From assembly GCA_023666275.1 (NCBI GenBank), contig JAMPCJ010000007.1:62001-126000 (forward strand): a stretch of 64,000 bases of DNA. Reading direction: 5' to 3'. This document shows positions 8,413 through 16,959 of this stretch, one piece after another (positions within the stretch are counted from its first letter, which is position 1; every line of letters begins with the position of its first letter). Source of the DNA: Treponema brennaborense. GTDB taxonomy: Bacteria > Spirochaetota > Spirochaetia > Treponematales > Treponemataceae. The notes beneath the pieces are model-generated. The model worked only from the letters and a program-made list of their open reading frames with translations, was not told where the DNA came from and made no database searches. A program made the translations under genes and the position numbers.

Positions 8413-9264
8413 CTATTCGCCGTTTTCTCCAGATGCCGGCATTTTTCGTATCAAGGAAAAATATAAAGGTCCCGCCCCGCCGCATACATCAGGCATAACA
8501 TGAAAGCCGAATTTTGTTTTTTCCGGAACAGGAAGCGGTTTATACGGCGAAGCTTCAATGACAGAAGAAATATCCGGAAAAACAATCTGCGCATTCCGGT
8601 ATTTTTTAATCAGCTTTGCAATGATTTTATCGTTTTCGTCGTCGGTGAGCGCACAGGTGCTGTACAAAATATATCCGCCGGCTTTCGTCATCAAAAAAGC
8701 AGAAGACAAAAGTGCCCACTGTGCAAACGTCAGGTTCTTTATACGTGCCGGAGTCCAGCGGGCAAGATGTTCTTCCGAGCAAATAATATGCCGTTCGGAT
8801 GAACAGGGCGCATCCAGCAAGACAGCATCGTAGCAGCATTGGTTTTTCCGGCATAAAAGCGAAGCGTCGCGCGATGTAACGGAAACACGAGAACGAATAT
8901 TCGGAGGGAGCCGAGTATTCAGCACTGCCGACAGACGGGCGCTTCGCGGTGCGGAACGATCGTTGCAGCACAACAGCGCAGACGGCGGCATTCGGGAAGC
9001 AAGAATCAAACTTTTCCCGCCGGGAGCAGCGCACATATCGAGAATGTTTTCGGCATGTTCCAGCGGCAGCACAGATGCGGCAAGCACGCTTCCGGCATCC
9101 AAAAAATACGGATCGGCAGTGCTGTCCGCAGAAAAAAACGCAAGGCTCGAATTCTCCTTTTCCGAAAGCAGCGCTCGGCGAAGTTCCTGCCAGCGCCGGC
9201 CGTACAAGGCAGAATAATAATTTTCAAACGCTTCGGCGCCGTGTTTTTGGTTTTTCAAAGACAT
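8413..9264 (-). CDS. RsmB/NOP2/NSUN-family RNA (cytosine-5) methyltransferase
   Basis: A 283-aa protein with the Rossmann methyltransferase core of the m5C family. SAM loop: LDMCAAPGGKSLILA (about residues 95-109). Motif IV: LLDAPCSSERH, with the base-releasing Cys. Motif VI: YSTCAL, with the covalent catalytic Cys. There is no N-terminal NusB-like domain, so it is shorter than RsmB and nearer in layout to compact NSUN4-like enzymes. The target is probably rRNA; the exact cytosine cannot be inferred. It starts 9 bases after the RluA-family gene, suggesting a small RNA-modification sub-operon. Confidence 0.88.
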   Translation of the reverse strand: MSLKNQKHGAEAFENYYSALYGRRWQELRRALLSEKENSSLAFFSADSTADPYFLDAGSVLAASVLPLEHAENILDMCAAPGGKSLILASRMPPSALLCCNDRSAPRSARLSAVLNTRLPPNIRSRVSVTSRDASLLCRKNQCCYDAVLLDAPCSSERHIICSEEHLARWTPARIKNLTFAQWALLSSAFLMTKAGGYILYSTCALTDDENDKIIAKLIKKYRNAQIVFPDISSVIEASPYKPLPVPEKTKFGFHVMPDVCGGAGPLYFSLIRKMPASGENGE

Positions 9265-9272
9265 CAGGTATA

Positions 9273-10022
9273 TCAGTTCCCTTTTTCAGCCGTTATATTT
9301 TTATACGCCGAAAAACAATCATTCCAAAGTGCATCGGCATGCATAATCGGCGCGGTAATTTTCAGCGGTTTTCCGGAAACAGGATGCTCGAACGCGGCAG
9401 ATACGGCGTGAAGCCTGATTCCGGGGATTGTGTCGGTTCGTTTCGCTCCGTATTTTACATCGCCTTTTATGTGCATTCCGATTGCCGCAAGCTGGGCGCG
9501 GATTTGATGCGTGCGTCCGGTTTGCGGCTGCACCATAATATAACTGTACCGTTTGCCCGTGCCGATGCATCGCCATAAAAGTTCCGCGTGTTTTGTTCCC
9601 GTCTTTTTCGTATCAAAGATACGGGCTTTTTGATGCTTCGTGTCAAAGCACAGAAAAACGTTTTCCTGCTTCCATGAATCGGAAACAGCCTGTATCCCTT
9701 CCGCAACAGCAAGATACGTTTTTGACGCAAGGCGGGAAGAAAAAATCGCGGAAAGCTTTCCCGCGGCGGCAGCGTTCAAAGCCAGAACGGCAATACCCGA
9801 TACAGGACGGTCGATTCTATGGGGACAAAATATTTCGGCGGTTCTGCACCGAAGCATTCGGCAAATTTCCGCATAAAATATGTTCGGCAGCAGAAAGGGT
9901 TTATCCGCATCGGAAGAACAAAAAGACTGACATATTTCGCCGGGGAGTTTATTTACGATGCAAATATCGTTGTCCGCATACAATATTCTATCCGCTGCCG
10001 GAATCGGTTCTGTATCCGCCAT
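9273..10022 (-). CDS. RluA-family pseudouridine synthase
   Basis: With the start at ATG 10022 the protein is about 249 aa. An open frame extends upstream, but that part overlaps the preceding gene and is unlikely. The catalytic segment is HRIDRPVSGIAVLA (usual family form HRLDRxTSG), in which the Asp is the nucleophile. Other marks are KTYLAVAEG and QPQTGRTHQIRAQLAAIGM. No S4 domain is present. It isomerises uridine to pseudouridine in rRNA or tRNA; the site is unknown. The gene begins 5 bases after the GH3 gene. Confidence 0.88.
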   Translation of the reverse strand: MADTEPIPAADRILYADNDICIVNKLPGEICQSFCSSDADKPFLLPNIFYAEICRMLRCRTAEIFCPHRIDRPVSGIAVLALNAAAAGKLSAIFSSRLASKTYLAVAEGIQAVSDSWKQENVFLCFDTKHQKARIFDTKKTGTKHAELLWRCIGTGKRYSYIMVQPQTGRTHQIRAQLAAIGMHIKGDVKYGAKRTDTIPGIRLHAVSAAFEHPVSGKPLKITAPIMHADALWNDCFSAYKNITAEKGN

Positions 10023-10026
10023 GACT

Positions 10027-11319
10027 TTATTCCGTGTAGTTATTCGAACGCAGCTGCACAGCCGACGCTTTTTCGCAGGCATCCGCAAAAACAGCAAGCC
10101 GCTCCGCAGTACTTTCGTTCGGCGCGGTTTCCGGCAATAACCCCAAAAGCGCTTTTTGGTAACAAATACGGAAAACCGCATTATCGATGCGGTTTTTCAA
10201 TTCAGGCATTTCCGATGCAATATCTGCCGCATAACGCACAATATCCGCATAATACGGATCGGAAGACATGATAATATCAACACCCGCAAGGATCGCTTTT
10301 ACAAAAAGCTTTTTCGGGCTGTCTTCGCCGGCGGAAAGCGCACTCATGCAAATATCGTCAGAAAATACAAGACCTTCAAAGCAGGCGCTTTTCCGCAGCA
10401 CAGAAGCAATCATCTTTTCGGAAAGGCACGAAGAAACATCATCGATGCAGGGAACGACAACATGCGAAAGCAAAACAGCGGAATTCCCTGCGGCGAACAA
10501 TTCCTTAAACGGACGCACAAATAATTCATGCAATTCATTTTCCGAAACATTGAGCCGAGGAAGCCCCGCATGAGGATCATCGTTTGTGTTGCCCGGAAAA
10601 TGTTTCAGCACGGGAAGAATTCCGGCATTTGCATACGCGCGGACTGCCTGCGCACCGTACGAAAGCACGGCATCCATTGTACCGTAACTGCGTGAAGCGA
10701 GGAAATCCGCATTATCCGCTGTTTTCACTTCGGCAATCGGCGCAAGATTTACGGAAAAACCAAGCGCTTTCAGCTGCATCCCTGTGCAAAAATACAACGC
10801 ATACGCATCCGCCGGAGAAAAAAGCTGCGGAATTTGCTCCGCAGACGGCAAAGGCGATGTTACGCCGCGCAGCCGATTTACAAAACCGCCTTCGTGATCC
10901 ACCGCAAGCAGCGGCAGCGGCCCCGTTTCAAAAGCTTTCAGTATGGAATCCGTGTAGCCGATTATTTCCTGCGGCGAATCCGCGATATTCCGCGAAAACA
11001 AAATGAATCCGCCCGGAAAATACCCTTTTTTAAAATCGGGAGCAGGCATGAATTTGCGGGTGCCGTCCGCAGATACCAAAAGCATCTGCGATATTTTCTG
11101 TTCCAGCGGCAAAGATTCCGCATACAGGCGCGCAAGCCGTGCACAGTACGACTCGCGCACCGACGCGGCGATGTTTTTTCGGAACTGTTCGCCTGATTTT
11201 CCGGCTGTGCGGGATAAATCGAAATTATATTTATGATTTTCGGCGGCATTTGAAAAAGCGGCATTGTTCGAAACAGCAAACAGTGCCGCAAAAATCAGCA
11301 GCAATTTACGCGCAGTCAT
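10027..11319 (-). CDS. Glycoside hydrolase family 3 protein (NagZ-like), exported
   Basis: A 430-aa protein with an N-terminal signal peptide (about residues 1-25, ending near FSNAA). The GH3 catalytic domain is clear: LLAVDHEGGFVNRL, LKHFPGNTNDDPHAGLP and the nucleophile motif GLVFSDDICM. In typical NagZ the loop reads KHFPGHGxxxxDSH. Here the first His is Asn and Ser is Pro, but the Asp-x-His dyad survives. The predicted activity is beta-N-acetylhexosaminidase, possibly on peptidoglycan fragments. It starts 1 base after the TRAP permease stop, so it is part of the transporter operon. Periplasmic location is inferred from the signal sequence. Confidence 0.85.
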   Translation of the reverse strand: MTARKLLLIFAALFAVSNNAAFSNAAENHKYNFDLSRTAGKSGEQFRKNIAASVRESYCARLARLYAESLPLEQKISQMLLVSADGTRKFMPAPDFKKGYFPGGFILFSRNIADSPQEIIGYTDSILKAFETGPLPLLAVDHEGGFVNRLRGVTSPLPSAEQIPQLFSPADAYALYFCTGMQLKALGFSVNLAPIAEVKTADNADFLASRSYGTMDAVLSYGAQAVRAYANAGILPVLKHFPGNTNDDPHAGLPRLNVSENELHELFVRPFKELFAAGNSAVLLSHVVVPCIDDVSSCLSEKMIASVLRKSACFEGLVFSDDICMSALSAGEDSPKKLFVKAILAGVDIIMSSDPYYADIVRYAADIASEMPELKNRIDNAVFRICYQKALLGLLPETAPNESTAERLAVFADACEKASAVQLRSNNYTE

Positions 11320-11320
11320 C

Positions 11321-13183
11321 CTACAGCAGCACTTCCGTAAACCAAGGAATATACGTTACAAGCAAAAGCACGGCTGCCTGCACAAGCAGAAACGGCACGA
11401 TGTTTTTGACAATTTTCATGACGGGCGTGCCGAATGTGTATGAAGCAATGAATAAATCCATGCCGACAGGCGGCGTTAAAAAACCAAGCTGCATATTCAT
11501 CAAAAATACCACAGCCGTATGTACCGGATGAATTCCGAACGATTCCGCGACAGGCATAAGCAGCGGGGATATTATCAAAATCGCAGAATAAATATCCATA
11601 ACACAGCCGGCAGCTATGAGAAAAATATTCATTAACAAAAGAAACAAATATTTTGAATGAATAAACGTGCTGACAAAATCCGTAAAATACTGCGGCACAT
11701 TTGCATCGACAAGATAAGACGAAAGCCCTCTGGCAGACGCAAGGATAAACAAAACTCCGCCGGTAACAGGCACTGCTTCCGCAATCACTTTAAATGCCTG
11801 CTTTACGGAAAAATCGCGGCGAACAAATGTTTCGAGAATATACGCATACACAAAAGCAAATGCCGCCGTTTCCATAAGCGAAAATGCGCCGTTAAAATAA
11901 AACAGCATAATCAGAGCCGGCATCAGCAATTCAAAAAAACCGCCCCGCACCGACAAGGCAATTTGCTTCGGCGAAAAAGACGGACGCTCGGAAAGCTTGT
12001 CCCGAACAACGCCGAGTATAATCATTGAAAGCGCAAGAAGCGTGCCGGGGATAACGGCTCCTTTGAAAACATCGAATATATCAACGGAAAAATAATTCGT
12101 TGTTCCGAACATTATTATCGCAACACTCGGAGGGAACAGCAAGCCGAGCGCACCGGAGGCGGTAATAAGGGACTCCGCATTTTCCTGCTTGTATCCCGAT
12201 CCGCTCAATGCCGCCGTCAGCAATGTTCCCAGCGCAAGAATCGTTACGCCGGAAACGCCGGTAAATGTCGTGAAAAAAGTTACGACAACAACAGCGGCAA
12301 TGACGGTACCGCCGCGGAACCATCCGAACAGCGAACGGAACACGGCGACAAGCCGCTCTCCGGCGCTTCCCCGCGATAAAATAAATCCGGCGACGGTAAA
12401 CAGCGGTATGGCGGCAATACTCTTGTCGGTGAGGATTGTGTATGATTCCAAAGGCACCATTTCGACATATCCGCCGCCCTGAGAAAACGCGGCATACGCA
12501 ATGCCGCCGATTGCAATAAACAAAGGAACACCGAGCAGAGCCAAAAAAATCAGCAGAACGATAAGCGGAACAAAGGCAGCTTCGGAAAGCGACAGCCAGC
12601 AGTTATTTACGGCATTCAACCATGGAATATTTTCCCAGCCGGCGCTGTAAAACAGCACGCCGATAATGGGACCGGCGGAAATAAAAAGTCCCGCAGCAAG
12701 GCCGACGCAGGAAGCAATAATATGTTCGGAATGTTTTACGGCGCGGAAAAGCATCGAAAAATAAGCGAGCGGAAGACATGCAAACACGAACCGCAGAGGG
12801 ATTCCCCATATTTTTTGATCCGGCATAAAAGCGGAAAATGATTCGGAAAACGCGGCAAAAAACAATGCCGTAAGAATTGCGGGTACGGCAGCCGCACGAA
12901 TCCGCAGAACCGGCAGACGCGATTTTTCATTCAGCTTATCCGTGAGCGAAGCAAGACTGATATGCTGATCGCTTCTCCAGGTTACCGCGCCGGCGATGCA
13001 GGCAAATACAAACACCAAATTCATTTGCGCGCCGTCGGAATTTATTACAGGTATATGCAATGCCGAGAGCAGCTTCAATACAAGCGGCAGCAGCGCCAGC
13101 AGAAAAATGCAGACGCAGCCCGCAATATCTTCGATAACGGAAAAACGCACCGGACAGGAATGTTTTTGTAGCTGATTCATCAC
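11321..13183 (-). CDS. Fused TRAP transporter permease (DctQ-DctM, TatQM type)
   Basis: A 620-aa polytopic membrane protein. The first about 190 residues form the small-subunit (DctQ) part with four or so membrane spans. From about 195 on it is DctM: FLALLGVPLFIAIGG, IPLFTVAGFIL, TGVSGVTILALGTLL, ASGALGLLFPPSVAIIMFG and GCVMDIYSAILIISPLLMP. TRAP transporters import organic acids or hydrophobic ligands with a Na+ gradient and a binding protein. The fused Q-M form matches the treponemal TatQ-M layout. Its ATG overlaps the tatP stop by four bases. Confidence 0.93.
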   Translation of the reverse strand: MMNQLQKHSCPVRFSVIEDIAGCVCIFLLALLPLVLKLLSALHIPVINSDGAQMNLVFVFACIAGAVTWRSDQHISLASLTDKLNEKSRLPVLRIRAAAVPAILTALFFAAFSESFSAFMPDQKIWGIPLRFVFACLPLAYFSMLFRAVKHSEHIIASCVGLAAGLFISAGPIIGVLFYSAGWENIPWLNAVNNCWLSLSEAAFVPLIVLLIFLALLGVPLFIAIGGIAYAAFSQGGGYVEMVPLESYTILTDKSIAAIPLFTVAGFILSRGSAGERLVAVFRSLFGWFRGGTVIAAVVVVTFFTTFTGVSGVTILALGTLLTAALSGSGYKQENAESLITASGALGLLFPPSVAIIMFGTTNYFSVDIFDVFKGAVIPGTLLALSMIILGVVRDKLSERPSFSPKQIALSVRGGFFELLMPALIMLFYFNGAFSLMETAAFAFVYAYILETFVRRDFSVKQAFKVIAEAVPVTGGVLFILASARGLSSYLVDANVPQYFTDFVSTFIHSKYLFLLLMNIFLIAAGCVMDIYSAILIISPLLMPVAESFGIHPVHTAVVFLMNMQLGFLTPPVGMDLFIASYTFGTPVMKIVKNIVPFLLVQAAVLLLVTYIPWFTEVLL

Positions 13184-14229
13184 TGAGCTGCTCTGATTCT
13201 ATTCAATTCCGAAGATATTTTTTTGAAAAAATCAAAATCAATGCAGGAAACTGACGGATCCGCCGCCATGGCTCGGACATCCTGTGTAAGAACGTCTTCC
13301 CAGCGTTTTTTTTCGTCCGCCGTCAGTTCAACGCGAACTGCGTTTTCGCTTTCCATCATTTTCATGTATTTTTCGTCGTTTTCCATTTGAACGCCGACGA
13401 ATTTATCTTCGGTGCGTTTTACGGCGGCAAGCAGTTCCGGCTTAAACTGCGCGGGAATCGCATTCCAGGTTTTTTCGGAAATAACAAACGCCGCCATAAC
13501 AGGGCACAGCGGAGTTTCGATGATATACGGCAGCGCTTTGTGATACTGCGCGGCATACGCATACATCGGAATGGAATACAGTCCTTTTATGCCGTTCGCG
13601 CTCCGTGCGCTTGTCATCAATTTTTCGGAGGGAATATCTTCCGTCGTATATCCGGCAAGCTTGAACGCGCGGCCGAGCGCAGGACTGGTGAATCCGCCGA
13701 CACTGAGTTTTATGGATTTCAAATGTTCCGGCGAGCGGACTTCTTCTTTCGTCATAAAATTCGCCCAGCCGACAATGAACCAGCCGAGCAGCACAAATCC
13801 CTGTTCTTTTATCGCGGCGCCGATATCCGCATCGCAGAACGAAAGAATATGCGAAACTTCATCCTGCGAACGGAACAAAAACGGCACGCACAATGTCAGG
13901 ATATTCGATTTCGGAGCAAGCTCATACGCGCCGATATTCGTAAAAACCGCGCCGTCGATAGGACTCGCACTGCCGGGACGCACGGAACGCATCTTGCGGA
14001 TAACGCCGCTTTCGCCGCCTTGGGCATTCATGTCATAAAACTGAAGCGTTACCTGTCCGCCGGTAATTTTCGTCCATTCAAGCGCCATGTTTTTTTGCTC
14101 TATATCCCAGGGAGAACGCGCCGGCGCAATCGATGCTATTTTTACCGTTATTTTCTGCGCAAAAATCATCTGCACAGCGCCGAAAAAAAGAAAAAAACAA
14201 ACAGCTTTTCCGAATTTTTTAATTATCAC
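13180..14229 (-). CDS. tatP: TRAP transporter substrate-binding protein (TatP-like, DctP family)
   Basis: A 349-aa periplasmic protein with a cleavable signal peptide (about residues 1-25, ending in FAQ). DctP hallmarks follow: VKIASIAPARSPWDIEQKNM, GGQVTLQFYDMNAQGGESGV, then GFVLLGWFIVGWANFMTKEEVRSPEHLKSIKL (given here as two overlapping family segments around residues 140-172). It binds the transported ligand and delivers it to the Q-M permease encoded next. In Treponema pallidum the equivalent protein works with the TPR lipoprotein TatT, also encoded upstream here. The ligand is unknown. Confidence 0.92.
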   Translation of the reverse strand: MIIKKFGKAVCFFLFFGAVQMIFAQKITVKIASIAPARSPWDIEQKNMALEWTKITGGQVTLQFYDMNAQGGESGVIRKMRSVRPGSASPIDGAVFTNIGAYELAPKSNILTLCVPFLFRSQDEVSHILSFCDADIGAAIKEQGFVLLGWFIVGWANFMTKEEVRSPEHLKSIKLSVGGFTSPALGRAFKLAGYTTEDIPSEKLMTSARSANGIKGLYSIPMYAYAAQYHKALPYIIETPLCPVMAAFVISEKTWNAIPAQFKPELLAAVKRTEDKFVGVQMENDEKYMKMMESENAVRVELTADEKKRWEDVLTQDVRAMAADPSVSCIDFDFFKKISSELNRIRAAQ

Positions 14230-14305
14230 ATTGAACTCCTACACATATCTTCTATAAAAATATTGAACGCACGGCGTTCGGCGGTTTATCAAAAAAAGTT
14301 AATCG

Positions 14306-15295
14306 TCAGTCCCATACAAGGAAAAAATCATCCCGATGCGCTTTCAGATACTGCGCTTTTTTCTGTGCAAGAATAACCGCAAGACGATTCGCCGGATCCG
14401 CATTCGGATCGATTGCCAGGGCGCTGTCCAGTGCGGCATCGAAACCGGCTGCATCCTGCGCCGGTATGCAGAAAGACTGCGCATACGTGATGTACGGTCC
14501 CGGCGTTTTTCCGCCGGATATTTCCAAACACTGTTCATACGCATAGCGGGCACGCTCGCTGTTCCCGCCGAAATCAGCCGGAGCTGCGGCATAAAACGCA
14601 CATAATATTTCCCAAATAGCGCCGTTATTGAAATCACTCTGCAAAGCGGCGGCTTTTTCGAGCAAGGCGACGGCGCCGGAAACGGTAGAAAGTATCTTTA
14701 CGTCCAGCGGATCCACACTGAACGCACCGAGCCAGCCTGCCCCGCACCAATACGCATTTGAAACATCGGACAGTTTTAAATTCGCGAGTGCTTTTTCGAT
14801 TCTGCCGGAATCTCCGCTTTGTATGTCGGCGGAAAAACCGTGATAGCGCAGTTCAAAAGCCTGCAGCGCATAATCCCGTCCGCGCAGATAATGCATTTTC
14901 GCACGCACTATTTCCTGCTGCTGAAGCTCGAACTGTTCCAGCGGCAGCTGATCCGCGGGCTGCTGAACAAACACATTTGCATACATGACATACAAAGACG
15001 CCGTCATCGCAGCCAATCCCTGATGGGCGGGATTTTTCGCCGACAGTATTTCATATAATTTCAAGGCAGTGGGGAAAAAATCCGCCATCAGTACCGGATC
15101 CGACTCGCCGGTAAGCGGAATCATCATGTCGTCCGCCGATTCTCCCGCAGCAACGGGAACGCCTTTTTTATCTATGCCCGCAAGCTGTGTAGACAGCGAA
15201 TTCATCACGGCATTTTTCGTTGCCGCGCATGATGAAAAAAACAAAGCGGCGCAAAAAAAACAAAAACGCACAACAATACGTCTGGAAAAAAACAT
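14306..15295 (-). CDS. tatT: TRAP-associated TPR lipoprotein (TatT-like)
   Basis: Start chosen at ATG 15295, giving about 329 aa that begin MFFSRRIVVRFCFFCAALFF followed by a lipobox ending SSC (lipidated Cys about residue 23). An upstream frame extension to 15355 lacks a signal peptide. The body is helical with TPR-like repeats (about residues 60-320, e.g. ALKLYEILSAKNPAHQGLAA). TatT is a periplasmic lipoprotein that forms a trimer with TatP and may carry hydrophobic ligands. First gene of the TRAP operon; 76 bases separate it from tatP. Confidence 0.88.
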   Translation of the reverse strand: MFFSRRIVVRFCFFCAALFFSSCAATKNAVMNSLSTQLAGIDKKGVPVAAGESADDMMIPLTGESDPVLMADFFPTALKLYEILSAKNPAHQGLAAMTASLYVMYANVFVQQPADQLPLEQFELQQQEIVRAKMHYLRGRDYALQAFELRYHGFSADIQSGDSGRIEKALANLKLSDVSNAYWCGAGWLGAFSVDPLDVKILSTVSGAVALLEKAAALQSDFNNGAIWEILCAFYAAAPADFGGNSERARYAYEQCLEISGGKTPGPYITYAQSFCIPAQDAAGFDAALDSALAIDPNADPANRLAVILAQKKAQYLKAHRDDFFLVWD

Positions 15296-15391
15296 AATAT
15301 TGCAATTATATGAAAGAAAAATAAAAAAAACAAGCCGGCAGCTGCATTTCCGCACAATGCGAAATCAGCCGAAAAACAGCACTCGGATGCT

Positions 15392-15566
15392 TTGTCAGCT
15401 CCGTTAACGGAATGCCGCCGTTACGGGAGCTGACAGAATGCGCTGTTAATGAGGCTAACGGAAACGCGTCCGTTAATAGGACTAACGGAATGCCACCGTT
15501 AAGGACACTAACGGAAACATTCCGTTAGCGGTACTAACAGAACGCAGCCGTTAAGGACACTAACGG
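15392..15566. repeat. Tandem array of seven 19-bp palindromes, 26-bp period
   Basis: Units begin at 15392, 15418, 15443, 15470, 15496, 15522 and 15548. Each is an inverted repeat of the form YYGTYA-N7-TRACRG. The best copies are CCGTTA-N7-TAACGG (15470, 15496, 15548). Copies are separated by 6-8 base spacers that mostly start AA. Period is 26 for the last four units and 25-27 for the earlier ones. Units 1 and 2 also pair with each other as a 17-bp stem (15394-15434). The array lies between the divergent TRAP and mnmA units. Confidence 0.85.
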
Positions 15567-15570
15567 CTGT

Positions 15571-15660
15571 GATGAGAGACCTTTAAACATCACGATGACG
15601 AAGGACTCTCATCACGATGAAAGGCCTTTAAACATCACGGAGGTGAAGCATTCTCCGCAG
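15571..15660. repeat. 45-bp direct tandem duplication
   Basis: Two adjacent 45-base copies, 15571-15615 and 15616-15660, share the central stretch CCTTTAAACATCACG exactly and differ at about a quarter of positions. They fill the interval between the palindrome array and mnmA. A frame in phase with mnmA begins inside copy 1, so it is not excluded that part of this is translated. Confidence 0.7.
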
Positions 15661-15777
15661 CGGGAGCGCGTTCTCCCGGCTGAACAGGCGCGCTTCACAC
15701 GCTTTCTCCGCTTCAGCCGCACGCAGCCCGCAGAAATGACATTTACATTTTTCCGCAAAATCGGCATACTTTCGATT

Positions 15778-16959
15778 ATGATGTTTTTTTCTGATGCGGA
15801 ACTGCCGGCGCCCGGTCAGACGGTCGTCGTGGGAATGTCAGGCGGCGTGGATTCGACATTGACCGCTTTGCTGCTGAAAGACCGAGGATGCCGCGTTATC
15901 GGCGCGACAATGTCCGTCTGGAATAACGATTTGCCGCTGCCGGCTTCCGCAAATGCTATGCGGAATTCCTGTTACGATCCCCACGAACAAAAGGACATTG
16001 ACGCCTGCGCCGATTTCTGCGCGGAAAATTCCATTGAATATCAGGTAATTGACGTCCGCGAAGCATACAAGACAGAAGTCTTGGATTATTTCAAGGCGGA
16101 ATACCGAGCCGGACGCACGCCGAATCCCTGCATCAAATGCAATCCGTCGGTAAAATTCGGCGCGCTTTTAAAAGGCGTAAGAGAAAAAAACATCGACTTC
16201 GATTTTTTCTGCACCGGACATTACGCCCGTTTAGTCCGCCCGTCGTCAGGCATAGCAGCGGTGTATTATGACGGTCCTTTTTCCGCAGACGGCGCGGACT
16301 CAAAACCGCTTTTGATTGCTCCTGCGGAAGACAAGGCAAAAGACCAGACGTATTTTTTATACCGGATTCCTTCCGATGTGCTTGAAAAAGTCCGCTTCCC
16401 GCTGGGAATGCTGCGCAAAGAAGATGTTTTTTCCATGGCACGCAGCCGCGGTTTGACTGCGGCGGAACGCCCCGAAAGCCAGGATTTTATACCGAGTGAT
16501 TTTTTCGATGCTCTTTTCGCGGATAAACCGTCGGTGCCCGGCGACATTGTCGATTTGGACGGACACGTTATCGGCAGACACCGCGGCATCGAGCATTATA
16601 CAATCGGACAGCGCCGCGGTCTCGGCGTCAGCGCGCCGTATCCGCTGTATGTATACGGGATAGATGCCGAACACAACACCGTTATACTCGCCCGCGACGA
16701 CGATCTGCTGTGCCGCGGGCTGGATGCGGAACAATGCGTTTGGGCGGGCAATTATACGCCCGAAAGAGCATTCCGCGCGGAAGTAAAAATCCGCCTTGCC
16801 GCAAAACCCGTGCCGGCACTTATTTCGCCGAAACCTGACGGTTCATGCAGCATGACATTCGACACGCCGCAGCGGGCAGTTGCCCCCGGACAGTCCGCGG
16901 TAGTATATTTGAAAGGAATACAAGCAGGAGGCGGGATAATTTCCCGTGCAATAAAATGA
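15778..16959 (+). CDS. mnmA: tRNA-specific 2-thiouridylase MnmA (variant active site)
   Basis: About 393 aa from ATG 15778. The frame opens at 15595 but its first 60 residues do not resemble the family. No good ribosome-binding site marks the start. N-type ATP-pyrophosphatase loop: VVGMSGGVDSTLTALLL. Nucleophile region: GRTPNPCIKCNPSVKFGAL, with the catalytic Cys in KCN. FCTGHYARL follows. The usual second cysteine motif, SQDICFV or SxGICFI, appears here as PESQDFIPSDF, with no Cys. MnmA thiolates U34 of Lys/Glu/Gln tRNAs using sulfur relayed from a cysteine desulfurase, and that enzyme is encoded next. Confidence 0.88.
   Translation: MMFFSDAELPAPGQTVVVGMSGGVDSTLTALLLKDRGCRVIGATMSVWNNDLPLPASANAMRNSCYDPHEQKDIDACADFCAENSIEYQVIDVREAYKTEVLDYFKAEYRAGRTPNPCIKCNPSVKFGALLKGVREKNIDFDFFCTGHYARLVRPSSGIAAVYYDGPFSADGADSKPLLIAPAEDKAKDQTYFLYRIPSDVLEKVRFPLGMLRKEDVFSMARSRGLTAAERPESQDFIPSDFFDALFADKPSVPGDIVDLDGHVIGRHRGIEHYTIGQRRGLGVSAPYPLYVYGIDAEHNTVILARDDDLLCRGLDAEQCVWAGNYTPERAFRAEVKIRLAAKPVPALISPKPDGSCSMTFDTPQRAVAPGQSAVVYLKGIQAGGGIISRAIK

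Noticed and set aside
15392-15566. CRISPR array
   Set aside because: The period is only 26 bases, spacers are 6-8 bases and similar to each other, and the repeats themselves vary. No cas genes are nearby.
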